29,628 bases of DNA, taken from positions 1-29,628 of the forward strand of contig JAMCZP010000137.1 of the NCBI GenBank assembly GCA_023485185.1. The letters are read 5' to 3'. Shown here piece after piece: positions 22,582-29,628 of the stretch. A model generated the notes under the pieces. It ran no database searches. It saw only the letters and a program-made list of their open reading frames with translations, and was not told where the DNA came from. This DNA comes from Gammaproteobacteria bacterium. GTDB lineage: Bacteria; Pseudomonadota; Gammaproteobacteria; Pseudomonadales; Halomonadaceae. The translations under genes and the position numbers were made by a program. The stretch's first letter is position 1, and each line of letters starts with the position of its first letter.

Positions 22582-23373
22582 TCAAGTAATGGTGCCATCA
22601 ATGGGCGACGACGCGCTGGCGTAGAGTTTGCGCGGCATGCGGCCTGCCAGGTAGGCGGCGCGGCCGGCGAGGATTGCGTGCTTCATGGCTTCTGCCATCA
22701 GTACCGGTTGCTGGGCGTGGGCGATGGCGGTATTCATCAGTACGCCGGCGCAGCCCAGTTCCATGGCGATGGTGGCATCCGAAGCGGTGCCGACGCCGGC
22801 ATCAACCAGTACCGGGACGGTTGCTTCTTCGAGGATGATGCGCAGGTTCCAGGGGTTGCAGATGCCCATGCCGGAACCGATCAAGCCAGCCAGTGGCATG
22901 ACGGCAACGCAGCCCATGGCGGCCAGTTCGCGGGCAATGATGGGGTCGTCACTGGTATAGACCATGACGTCGAAGCCATCTTTGACCAGCACTTCGGCGG
23001 CCTTGAGGGTTTCCACCACATTGGGGAACAGGGTTTTCTGGTCGGCGAGCACTTCCAGCTTGACCAGTTTGTGGCCATCCAGCAGTTCACGCGCCAGTTT
23101 GCAGGTGCGCACAGCATCCTCGGCGGTATAGCAGCCGGCGGTGTTGGGCAGGATGGTGTAACGGTCCGGCGGAATTACGTCGAGCAGGTTGGGCTCGCCG
23201 GGGTTCTGGCCGATGTTGGTGCGGCGAATGGCGACGGTGACGATCTCGGCGCCTGAGGCTTCAATCGCTGCGCCGGTTTCGGCCAGGTCCTTGTATTTGC
23301 CGGTGCCGACCAGCAAACGCGAATTATAACGAACGCCGGCGATCTCGAAGGCGTCTTGCGACATATCAGTCAT
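22582..23373 (-). CDS. thiG: Thiazole synthase
   Basis: Forms the thiazole phosphate ring of thiamine from deoxyxylulose phosphate, dehydroglycine and the ThiS thiocarboxylate. The 263-residue TIM barrel shows [10 protein letters not shown] at the start, the Schiff-base lysine region [16 protein letters not shown], the [19 protein letters not shown] phosphate loop ([17 protein letters not shown]) and the [14 protein letters not shown] segment. ATG at 23373 is preceded by GGGAG. It follows thiS with a 47-base gap and precedes trmB. Confidence 0.97.
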   Translation of the reverse strand: MTDMSQDAFEIAGVRYNSRLLVGTGKYKDLAETGAAIEASGAEIVTVAIRRTNIGQNPGEPNLLDVIPPDRYTILPNTAGCYTAEDAVRTCKLARELLDGHKLVKLEVLADQKTLFPNVVETLKAAEVLVKDGFDVMVYTSDDPIIARELAAMGCVAVMPLAGLIGSGMGICNPWNLRIILEEATVPVLVDAGVGTASDATIAMELGCAGVLMNTAIAHAQQPVLMAEAMKHAILAGRAAYLAGRMPRKLYASASSPIDGTIT

Positions 23374-23420
23374 GCTGTCTCCCGCAGTCAGGTAATTGCC
23401 GATGCCGGCAGGGGCGTTGG

Positions 23421-23621
23421 TTAACCACCGCCGATGGCGTGCACAATCTCTACACGGTCACCCGCTTGCAGGGTGGTCTCGGCGTATTGGCTGCGCGGTA
23501 CGATATCCAGATTGTGTTCGATGGCCAGTCGCTTGCCGGCCAGCTCCAGCCGTTCCAGCAGTTCGGCCAGGGTGACTGGGCGCTCCAGGTCATAGGCTTC
23601 GCCATTGAGTTGAATCTGCAT
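23421..23621 (-). CDS. thiS: Sulfur carrier protein ThiS
   Basis: A 66-residue ubiquitin-fold sulfur carrier that ends in the required Gly-Gly (HAIGGG), which is adenylated and thiocarboxylated to donate sulfur to ThiG. The MQIQLNGE start, TLAELLERL helix and [13 protein letters not shown] end are canonical. Directly upstream of thiG in the same direction. Confidence 0.95.
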   Translation of the reverse strand: MQIQLNGEAYDLERPVTLAELLERLELAGKRLAIEHNLDIVPRSQYAETTLQAGDRVEIVHAIGGG

Positions 23622-23707
23622 GGGGCACTCGATAGGGGATGGATCAGCTGGCTATGATACCGCGATGTGCTGGCTTTTCCGAGCCTGCAGGGATGCAGAG
23701 CGGCTGT

Positions 23708-24082
23708 TTACAGTTGCCGCCACACCCCCAGGCCGAATAACAGCCAGGCCACCAGGAAGGCCACGCCACCGATGGGGGTGATCATGCCCAGGCGGGTGAT
23801 GCCACTCAGCGCCATGACATAGAGGCTGCCGGAGAACAGCACTATACCCACGGCAAAGCCGATACCTGAGGCTTTGAACAGGGCACTTTCCGGCCAACGC
23901 AGCAGCAAGAGCGCGACCCCGATCAAGGCAGCGGTATGCCAGAACTGGTATTGCACGCCGGTCTGAAAGGCGGACAGCAGGTTGGCGGGCAGACGGTCTC
24001 GCAGGCCGTGGGCGGCAAAGGCGCCCAGTGCCACGGCACTGAACCCGCTGAGGGCTGACAACAACAGGAAGGTTTTGGCCAC
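23708..24082 (-). CDS. DUF423 family inner-membrane protein
   Basis: A 124-residue protein with four predicted membrane helices: an N-terminal FLLLSALSGFSAVALGAFAAHGL, then WHTAALIGVALLLL, GIGFAVGIVLFSGSLYVMAL and GVAFLVAWLLFGLGVW. The GAFAAHGL motif and the FSGSLY...PIGG segment are typical of the DUF423 (YgdD/YwdK) family, whose function is unknown. The start is GTG at 24082, with GGAG upstream. It is divergent from mtgA, with a 93-bp shared upstream region, and lies 86 bases before thiS. Confidence 0.9.
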   Translation of the reverse strand: MAKTFLLLSALSGFSAVALGAFAAHGLRDRLPANLLSAFQTGVQYQFWHTAALIGVALLLLRWPESALFKASGIGFAVGIVLFSGSLYVMALSGITRLGMITPIGGVAFLVAWLLFGLGVWRQL

Positions 24083-24175
24083 GGGGAAAAACTCCGGTTT
24101 ATACTGGGTCGCAACAGGATATCACTGCCCGCCGCCAATTGATGCTGATGGCGCGGGCGTTACGGGAGCAGGTGT

Positions 24176-25069
24176 GTGCGCCAGTTGGTCAAGACAGTGC
24201 TCGGCAAAACGGTCAAATGGCTGCTGATACTGCTATGCCTGAGTGTGGTGCCCGTGGTGCTGTTTCGCTGGGTGCCGGTGCCCGGCTCGATGATCATGGT
24301 CGAGCGCTGGGTGCAGGCGCGCGTGGACGGCACGCCGATCATCCTGCAGCACCAATGGAAACCCTACCGCGAAATCCCTGACCACATGAAGATGGCGGTG
24401 ATTGCCGCCGAAGACCAGAACTTTGCCCATCACCACGGTTTTGACATGGCAGCGATTCGGGCGGCGATGGAACACAATCGCCGTGGCGGTCGCTTGCGCG
24501 GGGCCAGCACCATCAGCCAGCAGACGGCGAAGAACGTGTTTCTCTGGTCCGGGCGCAGCTGGCTGCGCAAGGGACTGGAGAGCTGGTACACGTTATGGAT
24601 CGAGCTGATCTGGCCCAAGCAGCGGATTCTTGAGGTCTATCTGAATGTCGCCGAGTGGGATGACGGCGTCTTTGGTGTGGAAGCTGCGGCGCAGCATCAC
24701 TTTGGCCGCGGTGCCAGCTACCTGTCGACCCAGCAGGCCGCCACCCTGGCGGCAGTGCTGCCCAACCCACGCAACTGGAGTGCGTCGCAACCTTCGGCGC
24801 ATGTGCAGCGGCGCGCCAACTGGATTCAGCGGCAGATGAACCAGCTGGGCGGGCCGCATTACCTGCGCGAGATGGAAAAGGGCCAGCAGTGGTCACGCCC
24901 GGATTGGTTGCGGATGCCCGACGTGCGCGGGTGGCTCAGCGATTCAACGCAATCCGAACATAATCGAGTGCGCTTCTTCGCCCGTGACCGCAACTGCAAC
25001 ACCGCTGCGGTGGTAGATCCAGGTTTCGCCACCGGCGATGTCCAGGCGCATGTCCGGATTACCCAGTGA
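24176..25069 (+). CDS. mtgA: Monofunctional biosynthetic peptidoglycan transglycosylase
   Basis: Polymerises lipid II into glycan strands at the inner membrane. One N-terminal membrane helix (LLILLCLSVVPVVLF) precedes a GT51 domain with AVIAAEDQNFAHHHGFD (catalytic Glu), RLRGASTISQQTAKNVFLW, RKGLESWYTLWIELIWPKQRILEVYLNVAEWDDGVFGVEAAAQHHF and AAVLPNPRNW. The start is GTG at 24176, with GGAG upstream. At 297 residues it is about 55 longer than E. coli MtgA (242). The extra tail lies after the QMNQLGG segment where the family normally ends, and its last 126 bases overlap the convergent neighbouring gene. The core is normal; the tail is the oddity. Confidence 0.95.
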   Translation: MRQLVKTVLGKTVKWLLILLCLSVVPVVLFRWVPVPGSMIMVERWVQARVDGTPIILQHQWKPYREIPDHMKMAVIAAEDQNFAHHHGFDMAAIRAAMEHNRRGGRLRGASTISQQTAKNVFLWSGRSWLRKGLESWYTLWIELIWPKQRILEVYLNVAEWDDGVFGVEAAAQHHFGRGASYLSTQQAATLAAVLPNPRNWSASQPSAHVQRRANWIQRQMNQLGGPHYLREMEKGQQWSRPDWLRMPDVRGWLSDSTQSEHNRVRFFARDRNCNTAAVVDPGFATGDVQAHVRITQ

Positions 25070-25534
25070 ACTGCTGACCTGATGGGTATCGATGGGCTCA
25101 TCCGGTTGCATGCTCATGCGGATGATCGGGTAGTCGGCCAGGGCCTGGGCCACTTCGCGGGACAGGGGCTGGTCATACATGTCCGGCTGCCAGTTCTGCG
25201 CTTCGACCAGGCTGTCCATATGATCGGCAGCCAGTTCCAGCGTCGCCTGGGCGCGCCAGTTCTGGCCGTCGGTTTCCAGCCGGTAACGGCTGACCAGGGC
25301 GGGCTCGCCCTCGGCGCTGATCATCCATAAATGCCCCGGCCCCAGGACGCGGCTGACGTCGCCCAGGCGCAACTCCTGCTCGCGCAGCGGCTGCCACAGG
25401 CTGGCCTGGTATTCCTCGTACCATTGCAGCGGATCAGCGGTTTCACCCCGGGAAAAATAATAGCCGAGGGCAAAAAACGCGGTGACCACCACGGCCAGCA
25501 AGGTGGCCAGGGGAAATCCAAGGCTGCGGTTCAT
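24944..25534 (-). CDS. Hypothetical membrane-anchored protein
   Basis: A 196-residue protein with a single N-terminal hydrophobic segment (FPLATLLAVVVTAFFALGYYF) and a soluble acidic remainder, likely periplasmic. I do not recognise a domain. It holds the position of P. aeruginosa PA0377, between rpoH and mtgA. It is convergent with mtgA and overlaps its 3' end by 126 bases. It is separated from rpoH by an intrinsic terminator, so it has its own promoter. ATG at 25534. Confidence 0.75.
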   Translation of the reverse strand: MNRSLGFPLATLLAVVVTAFFALGYYFSRGETADPLQWYEEYQASLWQPLREQELRLGDVSRVLGPGHLWMISAEGEPALVSRYRLETDGQNWRAQATLELAADHMDSLVEAQNWQPDMYDQPLSREVAQALADYPIIRMSMQPDEPIDTHQVSSSLGNPDMRLDIAGGETWIYHRSGVAVAVTGEEAHSIMFGLR

Positions 25535-25550
25535 CGTGACTCCTGAGCAA

Positions 25551-25578
25551 TAAAAAGGGCAGCGCGGGGCTGCCCTTG
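25551..25578 (-). terminator. Intrinsic terminator after rpoH
   Basis: On the minus strand a nine-base stem AAGGGCAGC / GCTGCCCTT with a five-base loop is followed by TTTTTATT. It lies about 28 bases past the rpoH stop and just upstream of the next gene's start. Confidence 0.88.
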
Positions 25579-25605
25579 TTCAGACATCTGGCAGCGCTGG
25601 CTGGC

Positions 25606-26469
25606 CTAGATATCCATTTCTGATTCGAGATTCTTTTTCAGCTTGTTCATGGCGTTCTTTTCCAGCTGGCGGATTCGTTCCGCCGAGACCTGGTACTTGG
25701 CAGCCAGCTCATGCAGGGTGGCTTTTTCTTCGGCCAGCCAGCGTTGGTAGAGAATATCCCGGCTGCGCTCGTCGAGCCCGGACAGGCCTTCCTGCAGATG
25801 GCCGGTCGAGTTGTCTGACCAGTCGGCGGACTCCAGCATGCTGGCCGGATCGTAGCGCTTGTCTTCCAGGTAATGCACCGGCGCGTAGCTGGCGTCGTCG
25901 TCATCATCGGCGCCGGCGTCAAAGCCCAGGTCGTGACCGTAGAGACGGCTTTCCATCTCGCGCACTTCGCGCAGGGCAACACCCAGATCGGCGGCCACGG
26001 CTTCGGCCTCGTCATGGTTCAACCAGGCAAGTTTTTTCTTCGCGCTGCGCAGGTTGAAGAACAACTTGCGCTGGGCCTTGGTGGTCGCCACCTTGACGAT
26101 GCGCCAGTTGCGCAGGATGAATTCGTGAATCTCGGCGCGGATCCAGTGCACGGCAAAGGACACCAGACGCACACCCATTTCCGGGTTGAAGCGTTTGACC
26201 GCCTTCATCAGGCCGACGTTGCCTTCCTGCACCAGATCAGACTGGGCCAGGCCATAACCGGAATAGCTGCGGGCGATATGCACCACAAAACGCAGGTGCG
26301 ACATGACCAGCTGGCGAGCAGCTTCGACGTCTTCCTGGTAATACAGGCGATCGGCCAGTTCGCGCTCTTCCTCGACACTGAGGATAGGAATAGCGCTCAC
26401 GGTCTGGACATACGCCTCCAGATTGGCGCCAGGAACCAGGCTATGTATCGGTTGTAACGCAGTGCTCAT
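25606..26469 (-). CDS. rpoH: RNA polymerase heat-shock sigma factor sigma-32
   Basis: A 287-residue sigma-70 family factor directing heat-shock transcription. Region 2 shows [61 protein letters not shown]. The RpoH box [22 protein letters not shown] is complete. Region 4 ends in [25 protein letters not shown]. The ATG at 26469 is preceded by GGGGAG at a good distance and matches the family start, so an in-frame TTG at 26484 is rejected. It follows ftsX in the conserved ftsYEX-rpoH order but has its own promoter and terminator. Confidence 0.97.
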   Translation of the reverse strand: MSTALQPIHSLVPGANLEAYVQTVSAIPILSVEEERELADRLYYQEDVEAARQLVMSHLRFVVHIARSYSGYGLAQSDLVQEGNVGLMKAVKRFNPEMGVRLVSFAVHWIRAEIHEFILRNWRIVKVATTKAQRKLFFNLRSAKKKLAWLNHDEAEAVAADLGVALREVREMESRLYGHDLGFDAGADDDDDASYAPVHYLEDKRYDPASMLESADWSDNSTGHLQEGLSGLDERSRDILYQRWLAEEKATLHELAAKYQVSAERIRQLEKNAMNKLKKNLESEMDI

Positions 26470-26496
26470 GCGTAAACTCCCCAAAGTTGACGACCC

Positions 26497-26525
26497 AGTG
26501 TATCACTGCAATCTAAGACTGTGAA
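26497..26525 (-). promoter_or_regulatory. Sigma-70 promoter for rpoH
   Basis: On the minus strand, -35 TTCACA (26525-26520) and -10 TACACT (26502-26497) are spaced by exactly 17 bases, giving a leader of about 20-25 bases before the rpoH ATG. The match is five of six and four of six to consensus. Confidence 0.6.
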
Positions 26526-26553
26526 CGGGAGTGGAAGTTCAGCGGAAAACCCG

Positions 26554-26637
26554 GCTGAAAGCTGAAAGCTGAAAGCTGAAAGCTGAAAGCTGAAAGCTGA
26601 AAGCTGAAAGCTGAAAGCTGAAAGCTGAAAGCTGAAA
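26554..26637. repeat. (GCTGAAA)12 heptamer tandem repeat upstream of rpoH
   Basis: Twelve perfect copies of GCTGAAA lie just upstream of the rpoH promoter, in the 318-bp gap between ftsX and rpoH. Related single units (GCTTTCAGCC, CTTCAGCC) recur in inverted orientation at 26745-26768. The rest of the gap holds a GAGCT / AGCTC stem at 26662-26675 and a GTGGGTGG / CCACCCAC inverted pair about 50 bases apart, but no gene. Confidence 0.95.
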
Positions 26638-26767
26638 GCATCAGGATGTGGGTGGGTTGTTGAGCTGTCAAGCTCAGGTACGGCCCCGAGGCTCTTTATT
26701 CCACCCACACAGAAACTGCACTCCCCTCAAAGCTCAACCTTACAGCTTTCAGCCTCAAGCCTTCAGC

Positions 26768-26785
26768 CACGCGCGCCAGCGCGTG
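26768..26785 (-). terminator. GC-rich hairpin after ftsX
   Basis: A perfect seven-base stem CACGCGC / GCGCGTG with a four-base loop starts three bases past the ftsX stop codon. There is no T-run, so it may be an attenuator or mRNA-stabilising stem rather than a full terminator. Confidence 0.4.
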
Positions 26786-26787
26786 AC

Positions 26788-27795
26788 CTATTGCGGTTCG
26801 ATGGCACGAATATGCCGGCCGACCGCCAGCCAGGCGCCGACCAGACCGAGCAGCATGGCGCCGGCGAGCAGGGTCAGGCCATCGGCGAAGGGCATCAAGC
26901 CAAGGCTGAAGTCGCTGTTGTACAGACTGGCGACCTCGCGCACGGTGCGGTTGAGCCAGAACAGGCCGATGCTCAGCAGCAGCCAGGCCAATACCCCGGC
27001 CACCAGGCCATAGAGTACGCCGATATAGAGAAAGGGCCGGCGCACAAAGGCATCGGTGCCGCCGACCAGTTTGACCACCATGATCTCATCGCGCCGGCTT
27101 TCAATCGCCAGGCGAATGGTATTGGCGATCACCAGCAACAGCGCCAGTATCAGCATCAGCGCCAGGCCACCGATAAAGCGCTCCAGCATGCTCAGAATGG
27201 CCGCCAGACGCTCGACCCAGAGCAGATCAATCTGTACCAGTTCAACGCCGCCCAGTTGTTCCAGCTGGTCACGCAGGGGTTCCAGTGCTTCGGCACCGCC
27301 GGTCACGCTGGTCGGGGTGACGACGATCACGTGCGGCAGCGGGTTGTAATCCAGTTGCTGCAGGGCATCACCCAGCCCGGAATGTTGCTGGAACTCGGCC
27401 AGCGCCAGGGTGCGGTCGAGCAGTTGCGTTTCGGCAACGCCGGGCAGGTCACTGATTTCTGCGGTCAGGGCAGCGGCTTCCTGCTCGTCCACGCCATCAT
27501 CGAGAAACACCGACAACTGGGTCGAGCTTTGCCAGTCGATGCCCAGCTGGGTGACCTGGTTGATCAGTACCGATAACCCCATGGGCAGGGCCAGGGCGAT
27601 GGTGATCACCAGAATGGTCATGGCACTGCTGAAGGGGTAACGGCGCAACTGGCTGCCGGCCTGTTGGGCACTGTCACGGTGACTGGCGGCCCAACTGCGC
27701 AGCGGGTGACGCCAGTTGCGCTGCGAACGGGCAGCGCCGCTGGCGCTCTTACGCGGGGCGTCGCTGCGTTTCGCAGCTTTCTTGTCAGCGCTCAT
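26788..27795 (-). CDS. ftsX: Cell division protein FtsX
   Basis: The membrane half of the FtsEX complex, which activates peptidoglycan hydrolases at the septum. The 335-residue product has a long basic cytoplasmic N-tail (to about residue 55), a first membrane helix (SSAMTILVITIALALPMGLSVLI), a periplasmic domain (STQLSVFLDDGVDEQEAAAL...DYNPLPHVIVV), and three C-terminal helices starting FIGGLALMLILALLLVIANTIRLAIESRRDEIMVVKLVGGTDAFVRRPFLY, the last ending AMLLGLVGAWLAV. It overlaps ftsE by four bases (ATGA). Confidence 0.96.
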   Translation of the reverse strand: MSADKKAAKRSDAPRKSASGAARSQRNWRHPLRSWAASHRDSAQQAGSQLRRYPFSSAMTILVITIALALPMGLSVLINQVTQLGIDWQSSTQLSVFLDDGVDEQEAAALTAEISDLPGVAETQLLDRTLALAEFQQHSGLGDALQQLDYNPLPHVIVVTPTSVTGGAEALEPLRDQLEQLGGVELVQIDLLWVERLAAILSMLERFIGGLALMLILALLLVIANTIRLAIESRRDEIMVVKLVGGTDAFVRRPFLYIGVLYGLVAGVLAWLLLSIGLFWLNRTVREVASLYNSDFSLGLMPFADGLTLLAGAMLLGLVGAWLAVGRHIRAIEPQ

Positions 27796-28460
27796 GCCTG
27801 CTCCCCGTCGGTGACCAGCTGGCCCTGGTCCAGCGTCAACATGCGGTGATCCAGCTGGGCGATCAGCGGCAAGTCGTGACTGGCAATCAATACGGTCACA
27901 CCGACCCGGTTGAAGTCTTCAAACAGCGTCATGATTTCCGCGGACAGCGCCGGGTCCAGGTTACCGGTCGGCTCATCGGCCAGCAGCAGGGCCGGCTTGT
28001 GCACCACGGCGCGGGCGATGCCGACGCGCTGCTGCTCACCACCGGAGAGGGCAATCGGGTAACTCTTTTCCTTGCTCAGCAGGCCGACCTTGTCCAGCGC
28101 GGCGCGCACCCGGCGGCCCACTTCGTCAGCCGGCGTACCGTTGATCACCAATGGCAGGGCGACGTTGTCGAACACAGTACGGTCAAACAACAATTGGTGG
28201 TTCTGGAACACCACGCCGATCTGCCGGCGCAGGTAGGGAATATCATCACTGCCCAGGTCGCGCAGGTTCTGCCCGCCGACATGCACCTGGCCGCTGCTTG
28301 GCCGTTCCATGCACATGATCAGCTTGAGCAAGGTGCTCTTACCGGCCCCTGAGTGCCCGGTGATAAACACCATTTCCCCGCGGCGAATATGGAAACTGAC
28401 GCCTTCCAGGCCCTGGTGACCGTTGGGATAGCGTTTGCCGACCTGTTCGAATTGAATCAT
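27792..28460 (-). CDS. ftsE: Cell division ATP-binding protein FtsE
   Basis: The ABC ATPase half of FtsEX, 222 residues. Walker A is GHSGAGKST, the Q-loop lies in VVFQNHQLL, the ABC signature is LSGGEQQRVGIARA, Walker B is ALLLADEPTGNLD and the H-switch is ASHD. Three bases separate it from the ftsY stop, and it overlaps the ftsX start, so the three genes form one operon. Confidence 0.97.
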   Translation of the reverse strand: MIQFEQVGKRYPNGHQGLEGVSFHIRRGEMVFITGHSGAGKSTLLKLIMCMERPSSGQVHVGGQNLRDLGSDDIPYLRRQIGVVFQNHQLLFDRTVFDNVALPLVINGTPADEVGRRVRAALDKVGLLSKEKSYPIALSGGEQQRVGIARAVVHKPALLLADEPTGNLDPALSAEIMTLFEDFNRVGVTVLIASHDLPLIAQLDHRMLTLDQGQLVTDGEQA

Positions 28461-28463
28461 GGA

Positions 28464-29628
28464 TTACTCGCGGCCAAACAGGGCCTTGACGAATTCCGGA
28501 GCGGTGAAGGGACGCAGATCATCAATCTGCTCACCGACACCAATGTAACGGATCGGCAGGCCAAACTGCTTGGCCAGGGCGAAAATCACCCCGCCCTTGG
28601 CGGTACCGTCCAGCTTGGTCAGTACCAGGCCGGTCAGGTCGACGGCCTCGTTGAACAGCTTGGTCTGGCTGATGGCGTTCTGGCCGGTACCGGCATCCAG
28701 CACCAGCAGCACTTCATGCGGGGCTTCACCGTCCAGCTTGGCCATCACCCGTTTGACCTTTTTCAGCTCGTCCATCAGGTTATCTTTGTTGTGCAGGCGC
28801 CCGGCGGTATCGGCGATCAGCACGTCCATGCCGCGCGACTTGGCCGCTTGCAGACCATCAAAGACCACCGAGGCGGAATCCGCGCCGGTGTGCTGGGCGA
28901 CCACCGGAATCTGGTTACGCTCGCCCCAGACCTGTAACTGCTCGACGGCAGCGGCGCGGAAGGTGTCGCCGGCAGCCAGCATCACCTGCTTGCCTTCGCC
29001 CTGCAGGCGCTTGGCCAGTTTGCCGATGGTGGTGGTCTTGCCGACGCCATTTACGCCGACGACCAGAATCACATAGGGCTTTTTCGCGCTGTCGACCTGC
29101 ATCGGCTTGGCGACATGGCTAAGCAACTCTTCCAGCTCGCCTTGCAGCGCCCGATAGAGCGCCTTGCGGTCCGAGAGTTCACGGCGGCGCACCTTGCCCT
29201 GCAGGGACTCCATGATCAGCATGGTCGCCTCGATGCCGACATCGGCCATCAGCAGACGGGTTTCCATTTCTTCCAGCAGTTCGTCGTCGATGTCCTTCTC
29301 GCCGAGGAACAGATTGGCCATGCCCTCGCCCAGATTGTTGCTGGTTTTTGCCAAGCCCTGCTTCATCCTTGCGAAGAAGCCTTTGGGCTCACTCTCGGCA
29401 GGCTTGTCTGCGGCGGCGGGGTTTTCCTCGGCCAGACCGGAGAAGAGTTCAGCGGCTACCTGGCGTGCGGCGGCATCGCCAGCCGCCTGTCCACCGGGCT
29501 GTGCCGGCGTGGCGCTGGTAGTTGCCTGGCCGGAATTACCAGTCGGCTGCTCAGGACTGTCGTCGCCCTTTTTCTTGATCCAGCCAAACAGGCCTTTTTT
29601 CTCCTGCTTGCTGGCATCCTGCCCGTCC
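28464..29628 (-). CDS. ftsY: Signal recognition particle receptor FtsY, 5' end outside window
   Basis: The SRP receptor GTPase that docks ribosome-SRP complexes at the membrane. The NG domain is complete, with the FFARMKQGLAKTSNNLGEGM start, GVNGVGKTT P-loop, DTFRAAAVEQLQVW, DTAGRLHNKDNLMDEL and TKLDGTAKGGV. An ATG at 29366 is internal. The frame stays open upstream through the N-terminal A domain, rich in Ala, Gly, Gln and acidic residues with an FGWIKKK segment, and leaves the window without a start. Confidence 0.97.
   Translation of the reverse strand, partial: DGQDASKQEKKGLFGWIKKKGDDSPEQPTGNSGQATTSATPAQPGGQAAGDAAARQVAAELFSGLAEENPAAADKPAESEPKGFFARMKQGLAKTSNNLGEGMANLFLGEKDIDDELLEEMETRLLMADVGIEATMLIMESLQGKVRRRELSDRKALYRALQGELEELLSHVAKPMQVDSAKKPYVILVVGVNGVGKTTTIGKLAKRLQGEGKQVMLAAGDTFRAAAVEQLQVWGERNQIPVVAQHTGADSASVVFDGLQAAKSRGMDVLIADTAGRLHNKDNLMDELKKVKRVMAKLDGEAPHEVLLVLDAGTGQNAISQTKLFNEAVDLTGLVLTKLDGTAKGGVIFALAKQFGLPIRYIGVGEQIDDLRPFTAPEFVKALFGRE

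Noticed and set aside
21985..23256. 423-codon plus-strand open frame across trmB and thiG
   Set aside because: It is antisense to two unmistakable genes in GC-rich DNA, where long shadow frames are common.
24160..24960. Several minus-strand open frames opposite mtgA
   Set aside because: No family similarity that I recognise, and mtgA on the other strand is clear.
26466..26708. 80-residue minus-strand open frame reading repeated FQLSAFS
   Set aside because: It is only a translation of the GCTGAAA heptamer array and overlaps the rpoH promoter and start; no ribosome site.

Overview
This window comes from a Pseudomonas-like gammaproteobacterium. The right end (about 21,840 to 29,628) carries ftsY-ftsE-ftsX-rpoH, a small membrane-anchored hypothetical gene, mtgA, a DUF423 gene, thiS, thiG and trmB. 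From memory this is the same order as P. aeruginosa PA0373 to PA0382. These genes are GC-rich. The block from about 3,000 to 20,300 is visibly AT-richer and is bounded by insertion-sequence debris on both sides, so it reads as a horizontally acquired defence island placed directly downstream of the trmB stop codon.

Left edge (1 to 2,951): the start of an orfA-like IS gene running off the window; an IS3-family orfB cut at its 5' end; and a nearly two-kilobase group II intron on the minus strand, inserted within an IS end. The intron boundaries can be placed from the sequence: a GTGTGCC 5' end, domain V overlapping the RT stop codon, a 3' end in AC, and perfect IBS1/EBS1 and IBS2/EBS2 pairings. 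A second, unoccupied copy of its target lies at 106-127.

Centre (3,152 to 20,047): eight tightly coupled minus-strand genes, transcribed from about 20,050 down to 3,152. They encode a small HTH regulator, an N6-adenine methyltransferase, an ABC-type ATPase, a small acidic protein, a HsdS-like specificity subunit, a NERD/double-kinase/P-loop giant, an unrecognised 548-residue protein, and a giant protein with a PD-(D/E)XK-type motif followed by a HerA-like ATPase. Gene count, order and predicted activities match my recollection of the methylation-associated defence system MADS (mad1 to mad8), described in P. aeruginosa in 2024. It is therefore probably a known system, but mechanistically little understood. 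In outline, MAD2 and MAD5 would mark self DNA, MAD8 and possibly MAD6 would cut unmarked DNA, the MAD6 kinase would signal, and MAD1 would control expression. A 23-bp near-palindrome just upstream of mad1 is a good operator candidate.

Right edge of the island (20,256 to 21,832): a fragment of one IS3-family element interrupted by a second, complete-length IS3-family element whose orfA and orfB both carry nonsense codons. That element ends 11 bp from the trmB stop codon. The core genes follow, including a 12-copy heptamer repeat and a recognisable sigma-70 promoter upstream of rpoH and a clear intrinsic terminator after it.

I saw no tRNA, rRNA or CRISPR array.
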